A stretch of DNA of 64,000 nucleotides from Gemelliphila palaticanis (GTDB taxonomy: Bacteria > Bacillota > Bacilli > Staphylococcales > Gemellaceae): contig JACBYF010000001.1 in assembly GCA_013415235.1 (NCBI GenBank), forward strand, positions 151,891 through 215,890, given 5' to 3'. Under the pieces are notes generated by a model, which worked only from the letters and a program-made list of their open reading frames with translations, had not been told where the DNA came from and searched no databases. Positions 1 to 9,948 of the stretch are shown here, piece after piece. Numbering within the stretch: the first letter of the stretch is position 1; each line of letters opens with the position of its first letter. The position numbers and the translations under genes were made by a program.

Positions 1-811
1 TAACTGCAAAATTTTCTTTTAATAAAGATATTACATCTACAGGTAGTTTTCTTCTTTGTGCCATTTCGAACGCATCACCTACACTATGAATTATTACAGA
101 TGTTTTTGCGATAATATCTAAAGATTGCTTAACTATAGGCTCTTTTATAAGCTCATCTAAAGTACTACTTTCTATATTATCTGGTGCATGCAACAGTTGA
201 TATTTGTGATTAGAATTTACTGCTAGTTGAGTTGCTATATCATTTGATTGATATCCCGTATTTGATATAGTTAAAGCTCCTCTTATAGGACTTATAATTA
301 TATCTTTTCCGTAACCAAATGTTTTATCTACATTACTAGCAACATACTGCATAGTACTGCCACCACTAACTCCTATTACGCTCCCTTTAGATAATATATC
401 ATTTATATTATCAAAAAGCAAATTAACCATATTTTTTTTGGTTACATCACTTTTTGTAAAATCACCTTTTACTACCAAAACTTTTTTTAAACCAAAGTAA
501 TTTTTTATTTTTTCTGTTTCTAACTTAAAGTTATCTACTACTATATAGTTTTTAAAATCAGCCAAAAATTTTTGGCCATCTTCGGTTATAGTCATTCCTG
601 TAGTATTTTTGTTTATTAGACCCAACTTAGTTAATATTTCACACTCTGTCCTAAGTTGTCTTTCGGTCATACTCATAATATCAATAAGTGATTTTCTACC
701 GATAGGTTGATGAATTTGAATAGAGAGTAATAATTCATATCTCTTATTAAATTTATCAACTATATCAGGTATTAACCTACTTTGCATCCTTAACATTTGT
801 AAAATATTCAT
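1..811 (-). CDS. cggR: Central glycolytic genes regulator CggR (SorC/DeoR family), cut by left edge
   Basis: My own translation of the minus strand from the ATG at 811 is open for 270 codons to the window edge. The first ~90 residues form a winged-helix DNA-binding region (RKSLIDIMSMTERQLRTECE), followed by a SorC-type sugar-phosphate-binding domain with the loop VIGVSGGSTMQYVAS. The order and sequence match CggR, which represses the gapA glycolytic operon and is released by fructose-1,6-bisphosphate. Family length is about 340 residues, so about 70 C-terminal residues and the expected gapA operon lie outside the window. A GAGG ribosome site sits about 11 nt upstream of the ATG. The assignment to CggR rather than another SorC regulator rests on the whole N-terminal region and on the operator upstream. 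Confidence 0.85.
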   Translation of the reverse strand, partial: MNILQMLRMQSRLIPDIVDKFNKRYELLLSIQIHQPIGRKSLIDIMSMTERQLRTECEILTKLGLINKNTTGMTITEDGQKFLADFKNYIVVDNFKLETEKIKNYFGLKKVLVVKGDFTKSDVTKKNMVNLLFDNINDILSKGSVIGVSGGSTMQYVASNVDKTFGYGKDIIISPIRGALTISNTGYQSNDIATQLAVNSNHKYQLLHAPDNIESSTLDELIKEPIVKQSLDIIAKTSVIIHSVGDAFEMAQRRKLPVDVISLLKENFAV

Positions 812-847
812 CTTAAATTATGCCTCACAATTCAGAAAATTTAACAC

Positions 848-893
848 TTGGACATTTTTCGACACCTAGTGGACTAATTACGTCCAAATTATA
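848..893 (-). promoter_or_regulatory. cggR promoter and CggR-type operator
   Basis: Read on the minus strand, an extended -10 (TGGTATAAT, hexamer at 888-893) is followed at once by GGAC-N7-GTCC (871-885) and then GTGTCGAAAAATGTCC (850-865). CggR operators are tandem GGAC/TGTC half-sites, so this is a likely autoregulatory operator lying just downstream of the promoter. No good -35 hexamer is visible. Confidence 0.6.
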
Positions 894-995
894 CCAAAAA
901 AATTTGCCACTAAACTTTCTTTTTTAATTATAACACTGATATATTTTAAAATCAAGTATAAATTAAGTTACTTTTCAAAAGTTTAGCAACAAATT

Positions 996-1619
996 TTATT
1001 TTAATATGGATAATAATTCTACTAGTATTATAAAGTAGAATACGTAAACCATTTCTACTTCTTTATAATCTAAAGGTAAGTGCTCATATATATATTGAGA
1101 AGGATAATTTTTAATTATATTTACTTTCAACTCTTGATTTACATTTTTAAGTGGTAAATAATTATTTAAAAATTGTTTAATATCTTGATCACTATAATAA
1201 AATAGCTTTTTAGCTTTATTTCTAAATGAATAGTCCGAATAGAATACATTTTCTAATATTTCTAATATTGAAAACACCTTGCTATCATCACCTTCGTTAA
1301 GCTTAACAAATTTTATAAAATTATTAGTTATTTCACTAGGTACATAACTAAAGTTTTTGTATTTGTTGTCATATGATAATTTATTAATACTATCTAATTT
1401 TGATTTATTATTTGTAGAATATACTTCATTTTTATTTTCAAATACTACACATTCAGAAGGAATCTCAATAACTAAATTTTTATCAAAATTAAGTTCTATT
1501 TCTTTGTCTTTTAGTTTAAATTTCGTTTCTTCTTCATCTAACTTTTTAAAAGGTCTAACATATTTATTATTTTCTTGTAAATAGTATCCTTTATATCCAT
1601 TATGATATTTAAAATTCAA
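996..1619 (-). CDS. Hypothetical protein, 207 aa
   Basis: I do not recognise this protein. It reads from a TTG at 1619 that has a strong AGGAGG ribosome site about 10 nt upstream, which supports that start. It is rich in Asn, Lys and Tyr, mostly polar, without a signal peptide, and ends in a short hydrophobic segment (VYVFYFIILVELLSIL) that could be a C-terminal membrane tail. It lies between cggR and rpsU on the same strand. It could be a tail-anchored protein, but nothing in the sequence gives a function. Confidence 0.6.
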   Translation of the reverse strand: MNFKYHNGYKGYYLQENNKYVRPFKKLDEEETKFKLKDKEIELNFDKNLVIEIPSECVVFENKNEVYSTNNKSKLDSINKLSYDNKYKNFSYVPSEITNNFIKFVKLNEGDDSKVFSILEILENVFYSDYSFRNKAKKLFYYSDQDIKQFLNNYLPLKNVNQELKVNIIKNYPSQYIYEHLPLDYKEVEMVYVFYFIILVELLSILK

Positions 1620-1691
1620 AATATTAAAACCTCCTAAATTTATAATTTCTATAATATACTATCATATATGTTTTATTTTTACAATAGTAGA

Positions 1692-1727
1692 AAAATATAA
1701 AAATAACCTCTCATAAAATGAGAGGTT
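1692..1727 (-). terminator. Rho-independent terminator after rpsU
   Basis: A perfect 10-bp stem (AACCTCTCAT at 1705-1714 with ATGAGAGGTT at 1718-1727) and a 3-nt loop is followed on the minus strand by a U-rich tract (ATTTTTATATTTTT). It ends the rpsU transcript and separates it from the hypothetical gene downstream. Confidence 0.85.
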
Positions 1728-1780
1728 TTAATCATAAAGAGGGAAATCTTTAGATTGATATTTTTATTAAATTCAATAAA

Positions 1781-1954
1781 TTAGAATTTACGTTTTCTAG
1801 CCGCTTCAGATTTTTTCTTACGGCGTACACTTGGTTTTTCGTAGAATTCACGTTTACGCACTTCTTGGATTGTACCGTTTTTAGAAACAGCACGTTTAAA
1901 ACGACGTAGTGCATCTTCTAGTGTTTCGTTTTTACGAACTACAGTTTTTGACAT
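1781..1954 (-). CDS. rpsU: 30S ribosomal protein S21
   Basis: The 57-residue translation starts [19 protein letters not shown], continues with [22 protein letters not shown], and ends in the very basic tail typical of bS21. Length equals that of Firmicute S21. bS21 binds the 30S platform near the 3' end of 16S rRNA and helps start-site selection. A very strong ribosome site (GGAGGGAGGG) precedes the ATG. It has its own consensus promoter and terminator, so it is a single-gene transcript. It was too short for the supplied ORF list. Confidence 0.97.
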   Translation of the reverse strand: MSKTVVRKNETLEDALRRFKRAVSKNGTIQEVRKREFYEKPSVRRKKKSEAARKRKF

Positions 1955-2051
1955 TGGATTTCCCTCCCTCCGAATTTAAAAAGTCTAAGTTAAATACCTA
2001 ATTTTAAATAAATACATAGGTATAATTACCAATTTGGCAATTTACTTTAAA

Positions 2052-2080
2052 ATTATATTATATTTTATAGGCATTGTCAA
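2052..2080 (-). promoter_or_regulatory. Consensus sigma-A promoter of rpsU
   Basis: On the minus strand TTGACA (2075-2080) and TATAAT (2052-2057) are separated by exactly 17 nt, a perfect housekeeping promoter. The implied 5' leader of about 90 nt contains an imperfect palindrome (TTGCCAAATTGGTAA near 2030). Nothing further is recognised in the leader. Confidence 0.85.
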
Positions 2081-2212
2081 CTATATTTAACACTTGTTAC
2101 AACATTTTTTATAATGATTAATTTATCATTAATAAAACAATTTAATTAAATCTTTTATTTATTATTAAAGTATTCTATATAATTATATAGAAACTAGCCT
2201 ATTATCCTAAAT

Positions 2213-3109
2213 TTATTTGTTGTTAAGCCAATTTTTAAAATCTTCTATAAATAGTTGATATCCTTGTTTATTTTGATAACTAGGTAATTCAGCTAAAAAT
2301 ATTTTGTTTGGTAATAATTTTTGATCTTTTTTAGTTATTAGTACTATTACTTTTTGTTGTTCTTTATTTTTAAACATATCTTCTGGTAATAGAATAAAAG
2401 CATTTATGTTTATTTCTTTTTCTATAAAAGATTTTAAACCTTCTGGTAATTCCATTATTTGTTTAGGTAAAATCAATATTCCTACACCATCTTCTTTTAA
2501 ATAATTAGCTGTTTGCTCTATAAAAAGTAATGAGTTTAAACTATAACCTTCTTGGCTACATAATTTGTAATTTAAGCTATTATCTTCATCTGCATAATAT
2601 CCATAAGGTACATCACTTACTATTAAATCTTGTAAATCTATATTTATTGGTTTTAGAACGTCTTGATTAATTATATTAGCTTCTATTTGTAAAATGTTGT
2701 ATATATTTTGTTGTAATTTTGAATATAATATATCTGCATCTATAGATGTGAAGTTACTATTAGGATTAAGTCCAAGTAGTATATTTCCACTACCACTAGC
2801 AAAATCTACTACATTAAGTTTTTTATTGCTAAATATTGATTCAATTATACTATTAATATAAGTGCTTATTATTTCTGGTGTAACATTATAATTAATATCT
2901 TGCATTTCTTTAAATGCTTTTAAAACTAGAAAGTGATAAACTTTTTTTATTTCTTCTTTCGAATAATTTTCTACTATGAAGAAATAATCCTCATCATTTT
3001 TTAATTCTAGATATTCACTTAAAGCTCTTAAGTAATTATAGTTTTTTTCTTGTTTTAATTTTTCTGTTTCTTTATCTATTTTATAAAAAAGTTCTTCTAT
3101 TTTTGACAT
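2213..3109 (-). CDS. Class I SAM-dependent methyltransferase, YtxK-like
   Basis: A 298-residue protein with an N-terminal helical region and a Rossmann methyltransferase fold. The SAM-binding motif I is VVDFASGSGNILLGL (around residues 100-114), and motif IV is VSDVPYGYY, resembling the (N/D)PPY motif of amino-group DNA methylases. Overall layout matches the YtxK family of Firmicutes, whose substrate is not established. It is the last gene of the dnaB block, 9 nt downstream of the RDD gene. I infer a methyltransferase; DNA, RNA or small-molecule substrates are all open. Confidence 0.7.
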   Translation of the reverse strand: MSKIEELFYKIDKETEKLKQEKNYNYLRALSEYLELKNDEDYFFIVENYSKEEIKKVYHFLVLKAFKEMQDINYNVTPEIISTYINSIIESIFSNKKLNVVDFASGSGNILLGLNPNSNFTSIDADILYSKLQQNIYNILQIEANIINQDVLKPINIDLQDLIVSDVPYGYYADEDNSLNYKLCSQEGYSLNSLLFIEQTANYLKEDGVGILILPKQIMELPEGLKSFIEKEININAFILLPEDMFKNKEQQKVIVLITKKDQKLLPNKIFLAELPSYQNKQGYQLFIEDFKNWLNNK

Positions 3110-3118
3110 TTAAACCTC

Positions 3119-3826
3119 TTATTTATAAACTGTTTTATTTAATTCTCTCATAGTATCATTTATTTTTTTTCTTAATTTAGAAAAGTCTTCTTTTACAACT
3201 ACACTATCTGCAATAAAATCATGCAATCCTTTTTTCTTATTTGTAAAGGGTACTATCAAATAAGGAAGTGAGAATAATACAACATTTAAAAATCTTCCTA
3301 CTAATTCTCTAAAAATTACATCTAAAAAAGGTAATTTAGAGCCATCATTAGATTCTACTCTAATACCTAAAATCATTTTTCCTATAGTTTGTGAGAAAAA
3401 TAGTGTCATAAACACAAAATAAGAGAAGAAAGTTATAAAGTATAATGGAGTATGTCCTATAAATGGCAATTCGTAACCAAAATCAAGTACTCCAAATGTT
3501 ACTGTGTTAACTAGTCTAGACAGAGCAAAAATTAAAAGCATATCTATTAGCATAGCTGCAAACCTAATAACAAATCCTGCATAAAAGTTTCTAGATATAT
3601 CATAATAATCACTAATAGTTGCTTTCATATTGACATATTTTGGTATAACAGTGTATTCTATTTTTTCTTGCTCGATATTTTGAGTATCTGTTGACATTTT
3701 TTCCTGTTCACTATTTTGATTATCTGCTAATACTTTTTCTTCTACTCTTTCTATTTCTTTTTCTTCTAAAGCTACCGGTTCTTCTATTTTTTCTAAATTA
3801 TCTAGTTTGTTATTTTTTTCTTCCAT
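3119..3826 (-). CDS. RDD-domain membrane protein
   Basis: A 235-residue protein. The first ~75 residues are highly charged and low complexity, with two similar Gln/Glu-rich segments (NQNSEQEKMSTDTQ, NIEQEKIEYT). A membrane domain with three or four hydrophobic segments follows, carrying the RDD signature (FVIRFAAMLIDMLLIFAL) and the typical SQTIGKMILGIRVE motif. RDD proteins are small integral membrane proteins, some acting as cation antiporters, most of unknown role. It sits 9 nt after sppA in the same operon. The acidic cytoplasmic extension is unusual in length. Confidence 0.75.
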   Translation of the reverse strand: MEEKNNKLDNLEKIEEPVALEEKEIERVEEKVLADNQNSEQEKMSTDTQNIEQEKIEYTVIPKYVNMKATISDYYDISRNFYAGFVIRFAAMLIDMLLIFALSRLVNTVTFGVLDFGYELPFIGHTPLYFITFFSYFVFMTLFFSQTIGKMILGIRVESNDGSKLPFLDVIFRELVGRFLNVVLFSLPYLIVPFTNKKKGLHDFIADSVVVKEDFSKLRKKINDTMRELNKTVYK

Positions 3827-3835
3827 AAATATCTC

Positions 3836-4819
3836 CTATCCTAAATAATTTCTTTCAACTGTTGTTGAGTCTATACTTTTTAATTCAGTAGCGACTGATC
3901 TAGAAATAGATTTTATAAATCTTCCTATAAATGGATTATCATTTTCTACATTTCTATATTCAATAATTTTTGGATTACTAATTCCTTTTTCTTGTTTTAT
4001 ATCTTCTATTAAATCTTTTTCTGATCCTATCTTATCTATAAGCCCGTTTTTTACAGCTTGAGTTCCTGAATATATTCTACCATCAGCTAGTTCTAAAACT
4101 TTTTCTCTATCCATATTTCTACCTTTGGCTATAACATCCACAAACTTGTTATAAGAATCTTTTAAAATTTCTTCATATATCTTTTTAGCATCGTCTGTAA
4201 GATCTTCCGCAAGTCCTCCTACTGCTTTGTTAGCTCCTGATCTAATAACTTGATTTTTAATTCCATGATCTTCTAAAAATTTTTGCATAGATAAGTTACT
4301 CATTATTACACCTAATGAGCCTGTTGTAGTTTCTTCGTTAGCGTATATTTTTTTAGAAGCCATAGATATATAGTAACCACCAGAAGCAGCTGTTTGTTTC
4401 ATAGAAACATAAACATCTTTTCCACTATTTAATAAAGCATTATATATTTCTGCACTTTCATATACACCACCACCTGGACTATTAACAGATAGTAATATTG
4501 CTTTTACATTATTATCTTCAGCTGCTAGATTTATTTGATTAAGTATAGAGTATGTTTGTTCCTCATCTGTCATTTTCTCATCTATAGTTCCATTCACAGA
4601 TATTTTTTGTATTACATTGTTAGAATCTCCTTCAGTTATAACATGTTTTCCCGAACCTCTTCCATTATTTAAAATTGCATTAATTGAATTAATAGAGGTA
4701 TTCTCTATTGATGTGTTTTCTTGTACTAAACTTTGTTCTCCTCTACCAAAAGCAACAGATAATACTATAATTCCTGCTGCTGAAAGTGATGCTATTATCC
4801 TTTTTTTTGTTTTATTCAT
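3836..4819 (-). CDS. sppA: Signal peptide peptidase SppA (S49 serine protease)
   Basis: A 327-residue protein with an N-terminal membrane anchor (RIIASLSAAGIIVLSVAF) and an S49 protease domain. The catalytic serine lies in QTAASGGYYISMASKKI, and SVNSPGGGVYESAEIY precedes it. The general-base lysine expected about 50 residues later is present in NQVIRSGANKAVGGL. SppA degrades leftover signal peptides in the membrane and contributes to envelope stress and lantibiotic resistance in bacilli. It follows dnaB with a 9-nt gap. Length matches the single-domain Gram-positive form. Confidence 0.88.
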   Translation of the reverse strand: MNKTKKRIIASLSAAGIIVLSVAFGRGEQSLVQENTSIENTSINSINAILNNGRGSGKHVITEGDSNNVIQKISVNGTIDEKMTDEEQTYSILNQINLAAEDNNVKAILLSVNSPGGGVYESAEIYNALLNSGKDVYVSMKQTAASGGYYISMASKKIYANEETTTGSLGVIMSNLSMQKFLEDHGIKNQVIRSGANKAVGGLAEDLTDDAKKIYEEILKDSYNKFVDVIAKGRNMDREKVLELADGRIYSGTQAVKNGLIDKIGSEKDLIEDIKQEKGISNPKIIEYRNVENDNPFIGRFIKSISRSVATELKSIDSTTVERNYLG

Positions 4820-4828
4820 TTTCTTCTC

Positions 4829-6175
4829 CTATTTAGTTATAAATTTATTATATTTTTTTAAAAACGCTAGTTCTGCAGTTCCTGTTGAACCATTTCTATG
4901 TTTTGCTATTATTACTTCGATAGTTGTGACGTCTTTGTTATCAGTAGGAACTTCTTCATCTTCTTCTCTATTGTAGTAGTCATCTCTATATAAGAATGAA
5001 ACTATATCGGCATCTTGTTCGATACTTCCAGATTCTCTAAGGTCACTCATCATCGGTCTTTTATCTTGCCTTGATTCTACACTACGAGATAGTTGTGATA
5101 AAGCTATTACTGGACATTCTAACTCACGAGCCATTTGTTTTAAACTTCTTGATATTTCAGAAACTTCCTGTTGTCTGTTATCTGTTTTTCTTGACCCTTG
5201 TAATAATTGTAAGTAGTCTATTATTACTAAATCTAATCCATTCTCATTTTTTAATGCTTTACATTTAGCTTTTACCTCATTTACTTTTATAAAGGCACTA
5301 TCATCTATATAAATGTTTTTATCATTTAGTTTGGCTATTGCAAATTCTAGAGCCTCCATAGATTCTCTATCCATATTTCCAGTACGTAATTTATCAGATT
5401 CTATCATACCTTGACTACAAAGCATACGAGATACTAGTTGATCTGCTCCCATTTCTAGTGAAAATAATGCAACTGTTTTTTTGGTACCATCCAATTCTTT
5501 TTGATCAGAAATATTTAATGCTATATTTAATGCAAATGCAGTTTTACCCATAGATGGTCTAGCTGCTAGTATTACTAAATCTCCTTTTGAAAAACCGTGT
5601 AATACAAAATCCAATGAACTAAATCCTGTTGGCACTGCTACATTTTGTCCAACTCCTGACATTTTAGCTATTATTTCATCAAAAACATCTTTTGTTACAT
5701 CTTTAATATTTTTAAAAGCTGAAGATTTAGCTCTTTCTGTTGCTCTTTCTATTTGATCAACTACCGTTGAAACAACACTATCTAAATCTATTGAACCTTC
5801 GTTCATCTTTTGCATATTATCTAATAAAACAGATTTAACTTCTCTGTATATAGAATATTTTTTTACTATATTTGCATAGTATATTACATTTTTTGCTGTT
5901 GGTGTTATTTCATAAACTTCTACTAAATAAAGCGAAGCATCTCTATTTTTAAAGGCTCCTTTACCATATATTTCATTAAATATAGTAGTGGTATCAGGTT
6001 CTGTATCTTCTTCGCTAAGTTTTATTATAGCTGCATATATTTGCCTATTTCGTTCATCAAAGAAATCACTTTCTTCTAATATTCCTCTTACTTCAACTAA
6101 CTTTTCTGAATCTATCATTAAAGCTCCTAAAACAGATTGTTCAGCAGCAAATGCAGCTTCGTAATTATATTCCAT
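4829..6175 (-). CDS. dnaB: Replicative DNA helicase DnaB (DnaC in bacilli)
   Basis: A 448-residue hexameric helicase. The N-terminal helical domain (EAAFAAEQSVLGALM) binds primase, and the RecA-like domain has Walker A ARPSMGKTAFALN, Walker B LVIIDYLQLLQG, and the R-finger region RQQEVSEISRSLKQMA. It unwinds DNA ahead of the replisome. Gene order rplI-dnaB next to gdpP and yybS is the standard Firmicute arrangement. The 109-nt gap to rplI contains a long-loop hairpin that may tune expression. Confidence 0.97.
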   Translation of the reverse strand: MEYNYEAAFAAEQSVLGALMIDSEKLVEVRGILEESDFFDERNRQIYAAIIKLSEEDTEPDTTTIFNEIYGKGAFKNRDASLYLVEVYEITPTAKNVIYYANIVKKYSIYREVKSVLLDNMQKMNEGSIDLDSVVSTVVDQIERATERAKSSAFKNIKDVTKDVFDEIIAKMSGVGQNVAVPTGFSSLDFVLHGFSKGDLVILAARPSMGKTAFALNIALNISDQKELDGTKKTVALFSLEMGADQLVSRMLCSQGMIESDKLRTGNMDRESMEALEFAIAKLNDKNIYIDDSAFIKVNEVKAKCKALKNENGLDLVIIDYLQLLQGSRKTDNRQQEVSEISRSLKQMARELECPVIALSQLSRSVESRQDKRPMMSDLRESGSIEQDADIVSFLYRDDYYNREEDEEVPTDNKDVTTIEVIIAKHRNGSTGTAELAFLKKYNKFITK

Positions 6176-6211
6176 AATATACCTCTCTAATAATAGCTAT
6201 ATTTTATAAAA

Positions 6212-6262
6212 TTAGGAGTGCAACTAAAATAATTTAAAATTAAATAATAGTAACACTCCTAA
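6212..6262. other. Inverted repeat in the rplI-dnaB gap (possible attenuator)
   Basis: TTAGGAGTG (6212-6220) is complementary to CACTCCTAA (6254-6262). The 33-nt loop is very AT-rich and itself nearly palindromic. It lies between rplI and dnaB on the shared transcript. It could be a partial terminator or an RNA processing site; no strong U-tract follows on the minus strand. Confidence 0.4.
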
Positions 6263-6284
6263 ATAATTAATTTAAGAAAATATT

Positions 6285-6728
6285 TTATTTCTCTACAACA
6301 TGTACTTTTATAGTTCCTGTTACCTCACTATGAAGTTTTATTTTTACATTAGTATAACCTAGTGATTGTATTCCATTAGGTAAATCTATTTTTTTCTTAT
6401 CGACTTTAACGTCATGTTGTTTTCTTAATTCTTCTACTATTTGTTTCGAAGAAACTGAACCGAATAATCTTCCTCCGTCTCCTGCTTTTACAGATATTTT
6501 AACTTCTAGTGTTGATAATTTTTTTTCTAATTCTTTAGCTAATTCTAATTCTTCTTGTTTATCTTTTTCTTTTCTCTTTTGTTGCCCTTTTAAAGTTGCC
6601 ATATTAGCACTATTAGCTTCTACTGCTTTTTTATTAGTTAAAAGAAATTTTGCATATCCGTCAGCTATTTCTTTTACATCACCTTTTTTACCTTTACCTT
6701 TTACATCTTCTATAAATATTACTTTCAT
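6285..6728 (-). CDS. rplI: 50S ribosomal protein L9
   Basis: A 147-residue bL9. The N-terminal rRNA-binding domain starts [20 protein letters not shown], a long helix connects, and the C-terminal domain includes [14 protein letters not shown]. Full length. It is located between gdpP (13 nt upstream) and dnaB, as in most bacilli. L9 binds the base of the L1 stalk and helps reading-frame maintenance. Confidence 0.97.
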   Translation of the reverse strand: MKVIFIEDVKGKGKKGDVKEIADGYAKFLLTNKKAVEANSANMATLKGQQKRKEKDKQEELELAKELEKKLSTLEVKISVKAGDGGRLFGSVSSKQIVEELRKQHDVKVDKKKIDLPNGIQSLGYTNVKIKLHSEVTGTIKVHVVEK

Positions 6729-6741
6729 TTTTATTACCTCT

Positions 6742-8691
6742 CTAATTTTCTAATAATGTTTCTTCGATTACTTCTAATAAGTATCTTTCGACATCTTCTA
6801 TATTATCTGTTTTAATTTGGGTTGCGGCATTCGATAAATGGCCACCTCCACCTAAACGCTCCATTACTATTTGAACGTTTTTGTTTCCTAAAGATCTTGC
6901 AGATATCCCTACTACATCCTCAGACAAACGACCAATAACAAAACTAGCCTCAACACCTTTTATAGTTAGTAGTATGTCTGCACTTTGTGCTAATAGTACG
7001 TTGTTATAGGTTTTATGAGCTGGTGCTTTAGATATTATTATATTATCGCTAATCTCATATGAATTACTTATAATTTCTGCTCTACTAACAAAATTAGACA
7101 TAGGCTCTTTTAATATAGTTTTTACTTTTATAGGGTCTGCCCCATTACTTCTTAGGTAAGCTGCAGCATCAAATGTTCTAGAGCCTGTTCTAGTAGCAAA
7201 ATTTTGAGAATCTACAACTATACCTCCTAGCATTATTGTAGCAGATAGTGGGTACATTTTCTGATTTTTAGCTTGATGTTCTATAAGCTCTGATATTAAT
7301 TCTGAAGAAGAAGAAGCATATGGTTCAATATAAGTAAGTAAAGGATTCGAAATAATATTTTCTCCTCTTCTATGATGATCTATAACTACTTTTTTAGTTG
7401 CCTTTGCAAGTAAGCCTACATCAATAACCCTGTCAGAATCAGATGTATCTACTATAACCAAAACTGTTTGTTGAGTCATTAAATCCCAAGCTGCATCACT
7501 ATCAACAAAAACTTCTTTTAGTTCATTATCTGAATCTATCTCATTCATAATTTTTGTTATTGTTTCATCTTTATCTTTTTCGTTTAAGACTATATAACAT
7601 TCTCTATTATTTATCCTAGCAAATTCCCATATACCAATACAAGATCCTATAGCATCAAAGTCAGGATTTTTATGTCCCATAACTATAACTTTATCACTTT
7701 CTTTTATTATGTCTGATAAAGCATTTGATAAAACCCTAGCTTTAATTCTAGTCCTCTTTTCTTGAGGGTTTGTTTTCCCTCCATAAAGTCTAATAGTTCC
7801 GTCTACTTCTTTAATAGCTACTTGATCTCCTCCTCGTCCTAGCGATAAATCTAGAGCTGTTTTTGACAATTCTCCAAGCTCTGGTAGGAAATCTGTACCC
7901 GTTCCTATTCCAATACTTAATGTTATTTGTGTATCGTAATCTTCTTTTAACTCTCTAATTTCATCTAATATTGAAAATTTATTTTTTTCTATCTCTTTTA
8001 AACTTTTGGTACTAAGAAGACCTAAAAATCTGTCATCATCTATTCTTTTTAGATATGTTCCATATTTTCTAGCCCATTCTGTAAGTTTTGTAGTAATATC
8101 TGCATACAAGTTACTCGCAGACACATCATCAAGTTCATCATAAACTTCTTCTAAATTGTCAATATTAATAGTCATAATTACAGGTCTAGTATCTTTAAAC
8201 CTTTCCATTACTACTTTTACATCTGTAATATCGAAGAAATATATATATCCACTATCTTTTTGATAGTTTACTTTATAAAATTTATCTCCAATATTAAACT
8301 GATTATCTATAATTTCTTCAAGCCCAAATAATGATTCTATTTCTGGCAATATTTCTAGGATATTTAATCCTACAATATCAACTAAATCAAGATGCTTGTA
8401 AATAAAGTTGTTTGCCCACTCTACATTTTTATCTTCATCTATTATTATAATACCAACAGGAAATTTATTTACTCCCTTATCTGCAGAATCTCTTATTTTA
8501 GAAGTAATTTCATTTACATAAGTTTTATTACTTTCTTCTAATTTTCTTCCATAAAAATATATAGGTATTGTTAATAACATAATTATTACAAGGTAAGTTA
8601 AAAAACTATAAAAATTAAATATATACATTAAAATAGCACCTAAAGATATTAATAATAATGATACTATTAAATAAATTTTTTCTTTTTTCAT
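6742..8691 (-). CDS. gdpP: Cyclic-di-AMP phosphodiesterase GdpP
   Basis: A 649-residue membrane protein with two N-terminal transmembrane helices, a PAS region ([20 protein letters not shown]), a degenerate GGDEF domain, and a C-terminal DHH/DHHA1 phosphodiesterase. Metal-binding motifs are [20 protein letters not shown] and VIDHHRR, with [10 protein letters not shown] near the end. GdpP hydrolyses c-di-AMP to pApA and so controls osmolyte and potassium balance and beta-lactam tolerance. It is 3 nt from the DUF2232 gene upstream. The BCCT transporter at 10.6-12.1 kb is a plausible physiological partner because c-di-AMP governs compatible-solute uptake; that link is inference. Confidence 0.95.
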   Translation of the reverse strand: MKKEKIYLIVSLLLISLGAILMYIFNFYSFLTYLVIIMLLTIPIYFYGRKLEESNKTYVNEITSKIRDSADKGVNKFPVGIIIIDEDKNVEWANNFIYKHLDLVDIVGLNILEILPEIESLFGLEEIIDNQFNIGDKFYKVNYQKDSGYIYFFDITDVKVVMERFKDTRPVIMTINIDNLEEVYDELDDVSASNLYADITTKLTEWARKYGTYLKRIDDDRFLGLLSTKSLKEIEKNKFSILDEIRELKEDYDTQITLSIGIGTGTDFLPELGELSKTALDLSLGRGGDQVAIKEVDGTIRLYGGKTNPQEKRTRIKARVLSNALSDIIKESDKVIVMGHKNPDFDAIGSCIGIWEFARINNRECYIVLNEKDKDETITKIMNEIDSDNELKEVFVDSDAAWDLMTQQTVLVIVDTSDSDRVIDVGLLAKATKKVVIDHHRRGENIISNPLLTYIEPYASSSSELISELIEHQAKNQKMYPLSATIMLGGIVVDSQNFATRTGSRTFDAAAYLRSNGADPIKVKTILKEPMSNFVSRAEIISNSYEISDNIIISKAPAHKTYNNVLLAQSADILLTIKGVEASFVIGRLSEDVVGISARSLGNKNVQIVMERLGGGGHLSNAATQIKTDNIEDVERYLLEVIEETLLEN

Positions 8692-8694
8692 AAA

Positions 8695-9696
8695 TTACTT
8701 ACCTCCTTTACTTCTGAGATAGTATTCTCTAAGTTTAAATAGGCTATCTATTAATCCTATCATTTCAAAAATAAAACTAAGTAAATACATAGCGATAAAT
8801 AGTAAGATTTTTACCAATATATTTCCTTTCTTTTTTTCTTCTAAGAAGAAATATATTGTAAATAAACCGTTAAAGACAAAAGCCCAACGAATTATACCAA
8901 CAAAGTTTTCTACAAGTAGAGATGATATGTCGTATCTACTATAACCTGGACTAGAAACTATAATAAATAATACAAATGTTCCTAATAAATAAATCCATGC
9001 AAATTTAGAATTTAGTGTAACCTTACTTAATTTTGGAAATACAGGAATAATAACTTTTTCTCTTGATAGTTGCACCAATGTGTTTTGTACTAATAATAAA
9101 CTATATAAAAATAGATAAGAAAACAATATTACCGGTAAAGTTATCTTTATTTCTTCAAAACTCTGTATAAGTAATGATTTTTCTTGTTGTAAAGCTGGTT
9201 GAGCATTAACCATCCAATTTACATAACTATCTATAAAATTTTGAACACTTTCCGGATTATATTTTATGTATCCTGTTTTTAAAATTATTATTGTAAAAAT
9301 CGCTACGGATAAAAATAAAAATACTGTAGTATATATAACTATAAATATTTTGGGATATCTATTAACTATAGAAAAATAAATAATTAAAGATACTAGAGCA
9401 GATATTCCTGTCCAAAATAAAGCATATAAATCCCCTAATATGTATGCTCCTACACTACCAATTACTCCTATCGGTACAAAGTACTTAATTCCCCCTGCCC
9501 CTAAAATATAGCATAGGTAAAAAACTGTAAAAATTGATGATATTAACCATAAATCTAACATAGCTCCTGCATAAGTTAGAGCTAAGTATATAAATGAATA
9601 TATTATTGTTTTATTCTTATCTGGCTCTTTGAAAAAAAACTTTTTACTAAGTATTAAACTAACCTCTTTTTCAAATTTTGAAACTTCATTTGACAA
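8695..9696 (-). CDS. DUF2232 / YybS-family membrane protein
   Basis: A 333-residue polytopic protein with about eight hydrophobic segments. Length, topology and position directly upstream of gdpP match YybS/DUF2232, a widespread Firmicute membrane protein related to S-components of transporters and of unknown function. It begins with a TTG at 9696 preceded by AAAGGAGG at good spacing. It is the first gene of the block running down to ytxK. Confidence 0.8.
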   Translation of the reverse strand: MSNEVSKFEKEVSLILSKKFFFKEPDKNKTIIYSFIYLALTYAGAMLDLWLISSIFTVFYLCYILGAGGIKYFVPIGVIGSVGAYILGDLYALFWTGISALVSLIIYFSIVNRYPKIFIVIYTTVFLFLSVAIFTIIILKTGYIKYNPESVQNFIDSYVNWMVNAQPALQQEKSLLIQSFEEIKITLPVILFSYLFLYSLLLVQNTLVQLSREKVIIPVFPKLSKVTLNSKFAWIYLLGTFVLFIIVSSPGYSRYDISSLLVENFVGIIRWAFVFNGLFTIYFFLEEKKKGNILVKILLFIAMYLLSFIFEMIGLIDSLFKLREYYLRSKGGK

Positions 9697-9948
9697 AATA
9701 TATGCCTCCTTTGTTTCCTATCTTAATATACAATGAGATTAAATATTTTAAATAAAAAAGTATAAAACATCCCATTATCAATATATTATACTACATTCGA
9801 ATTAATTAAGCTAGTACATAAAATGTATTGGTTAATACGATAAAGGGTACGCTGAAATATGAAATTTTATAAATTTATGATATACTACAATATCTATTTA
9901 AAATATGTTACTAATTTCTTTAAAAGTTTATTTTAAAAGGAGAAATAT
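9697..9948. other. Intergenic region between divergent yybS and the small anchored protein
   Basis: About 250 nt of AT-rich DNA holding the 5' ends of two divergent transcripts. On the plus strand a TATACT (near 9881) precedes the 9949 gene; on the minus strand TAGTATAAT near 9790 is a possible extended -10. Neither has a convincing -35. No further feature is recognised. Confidence 0.4.
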
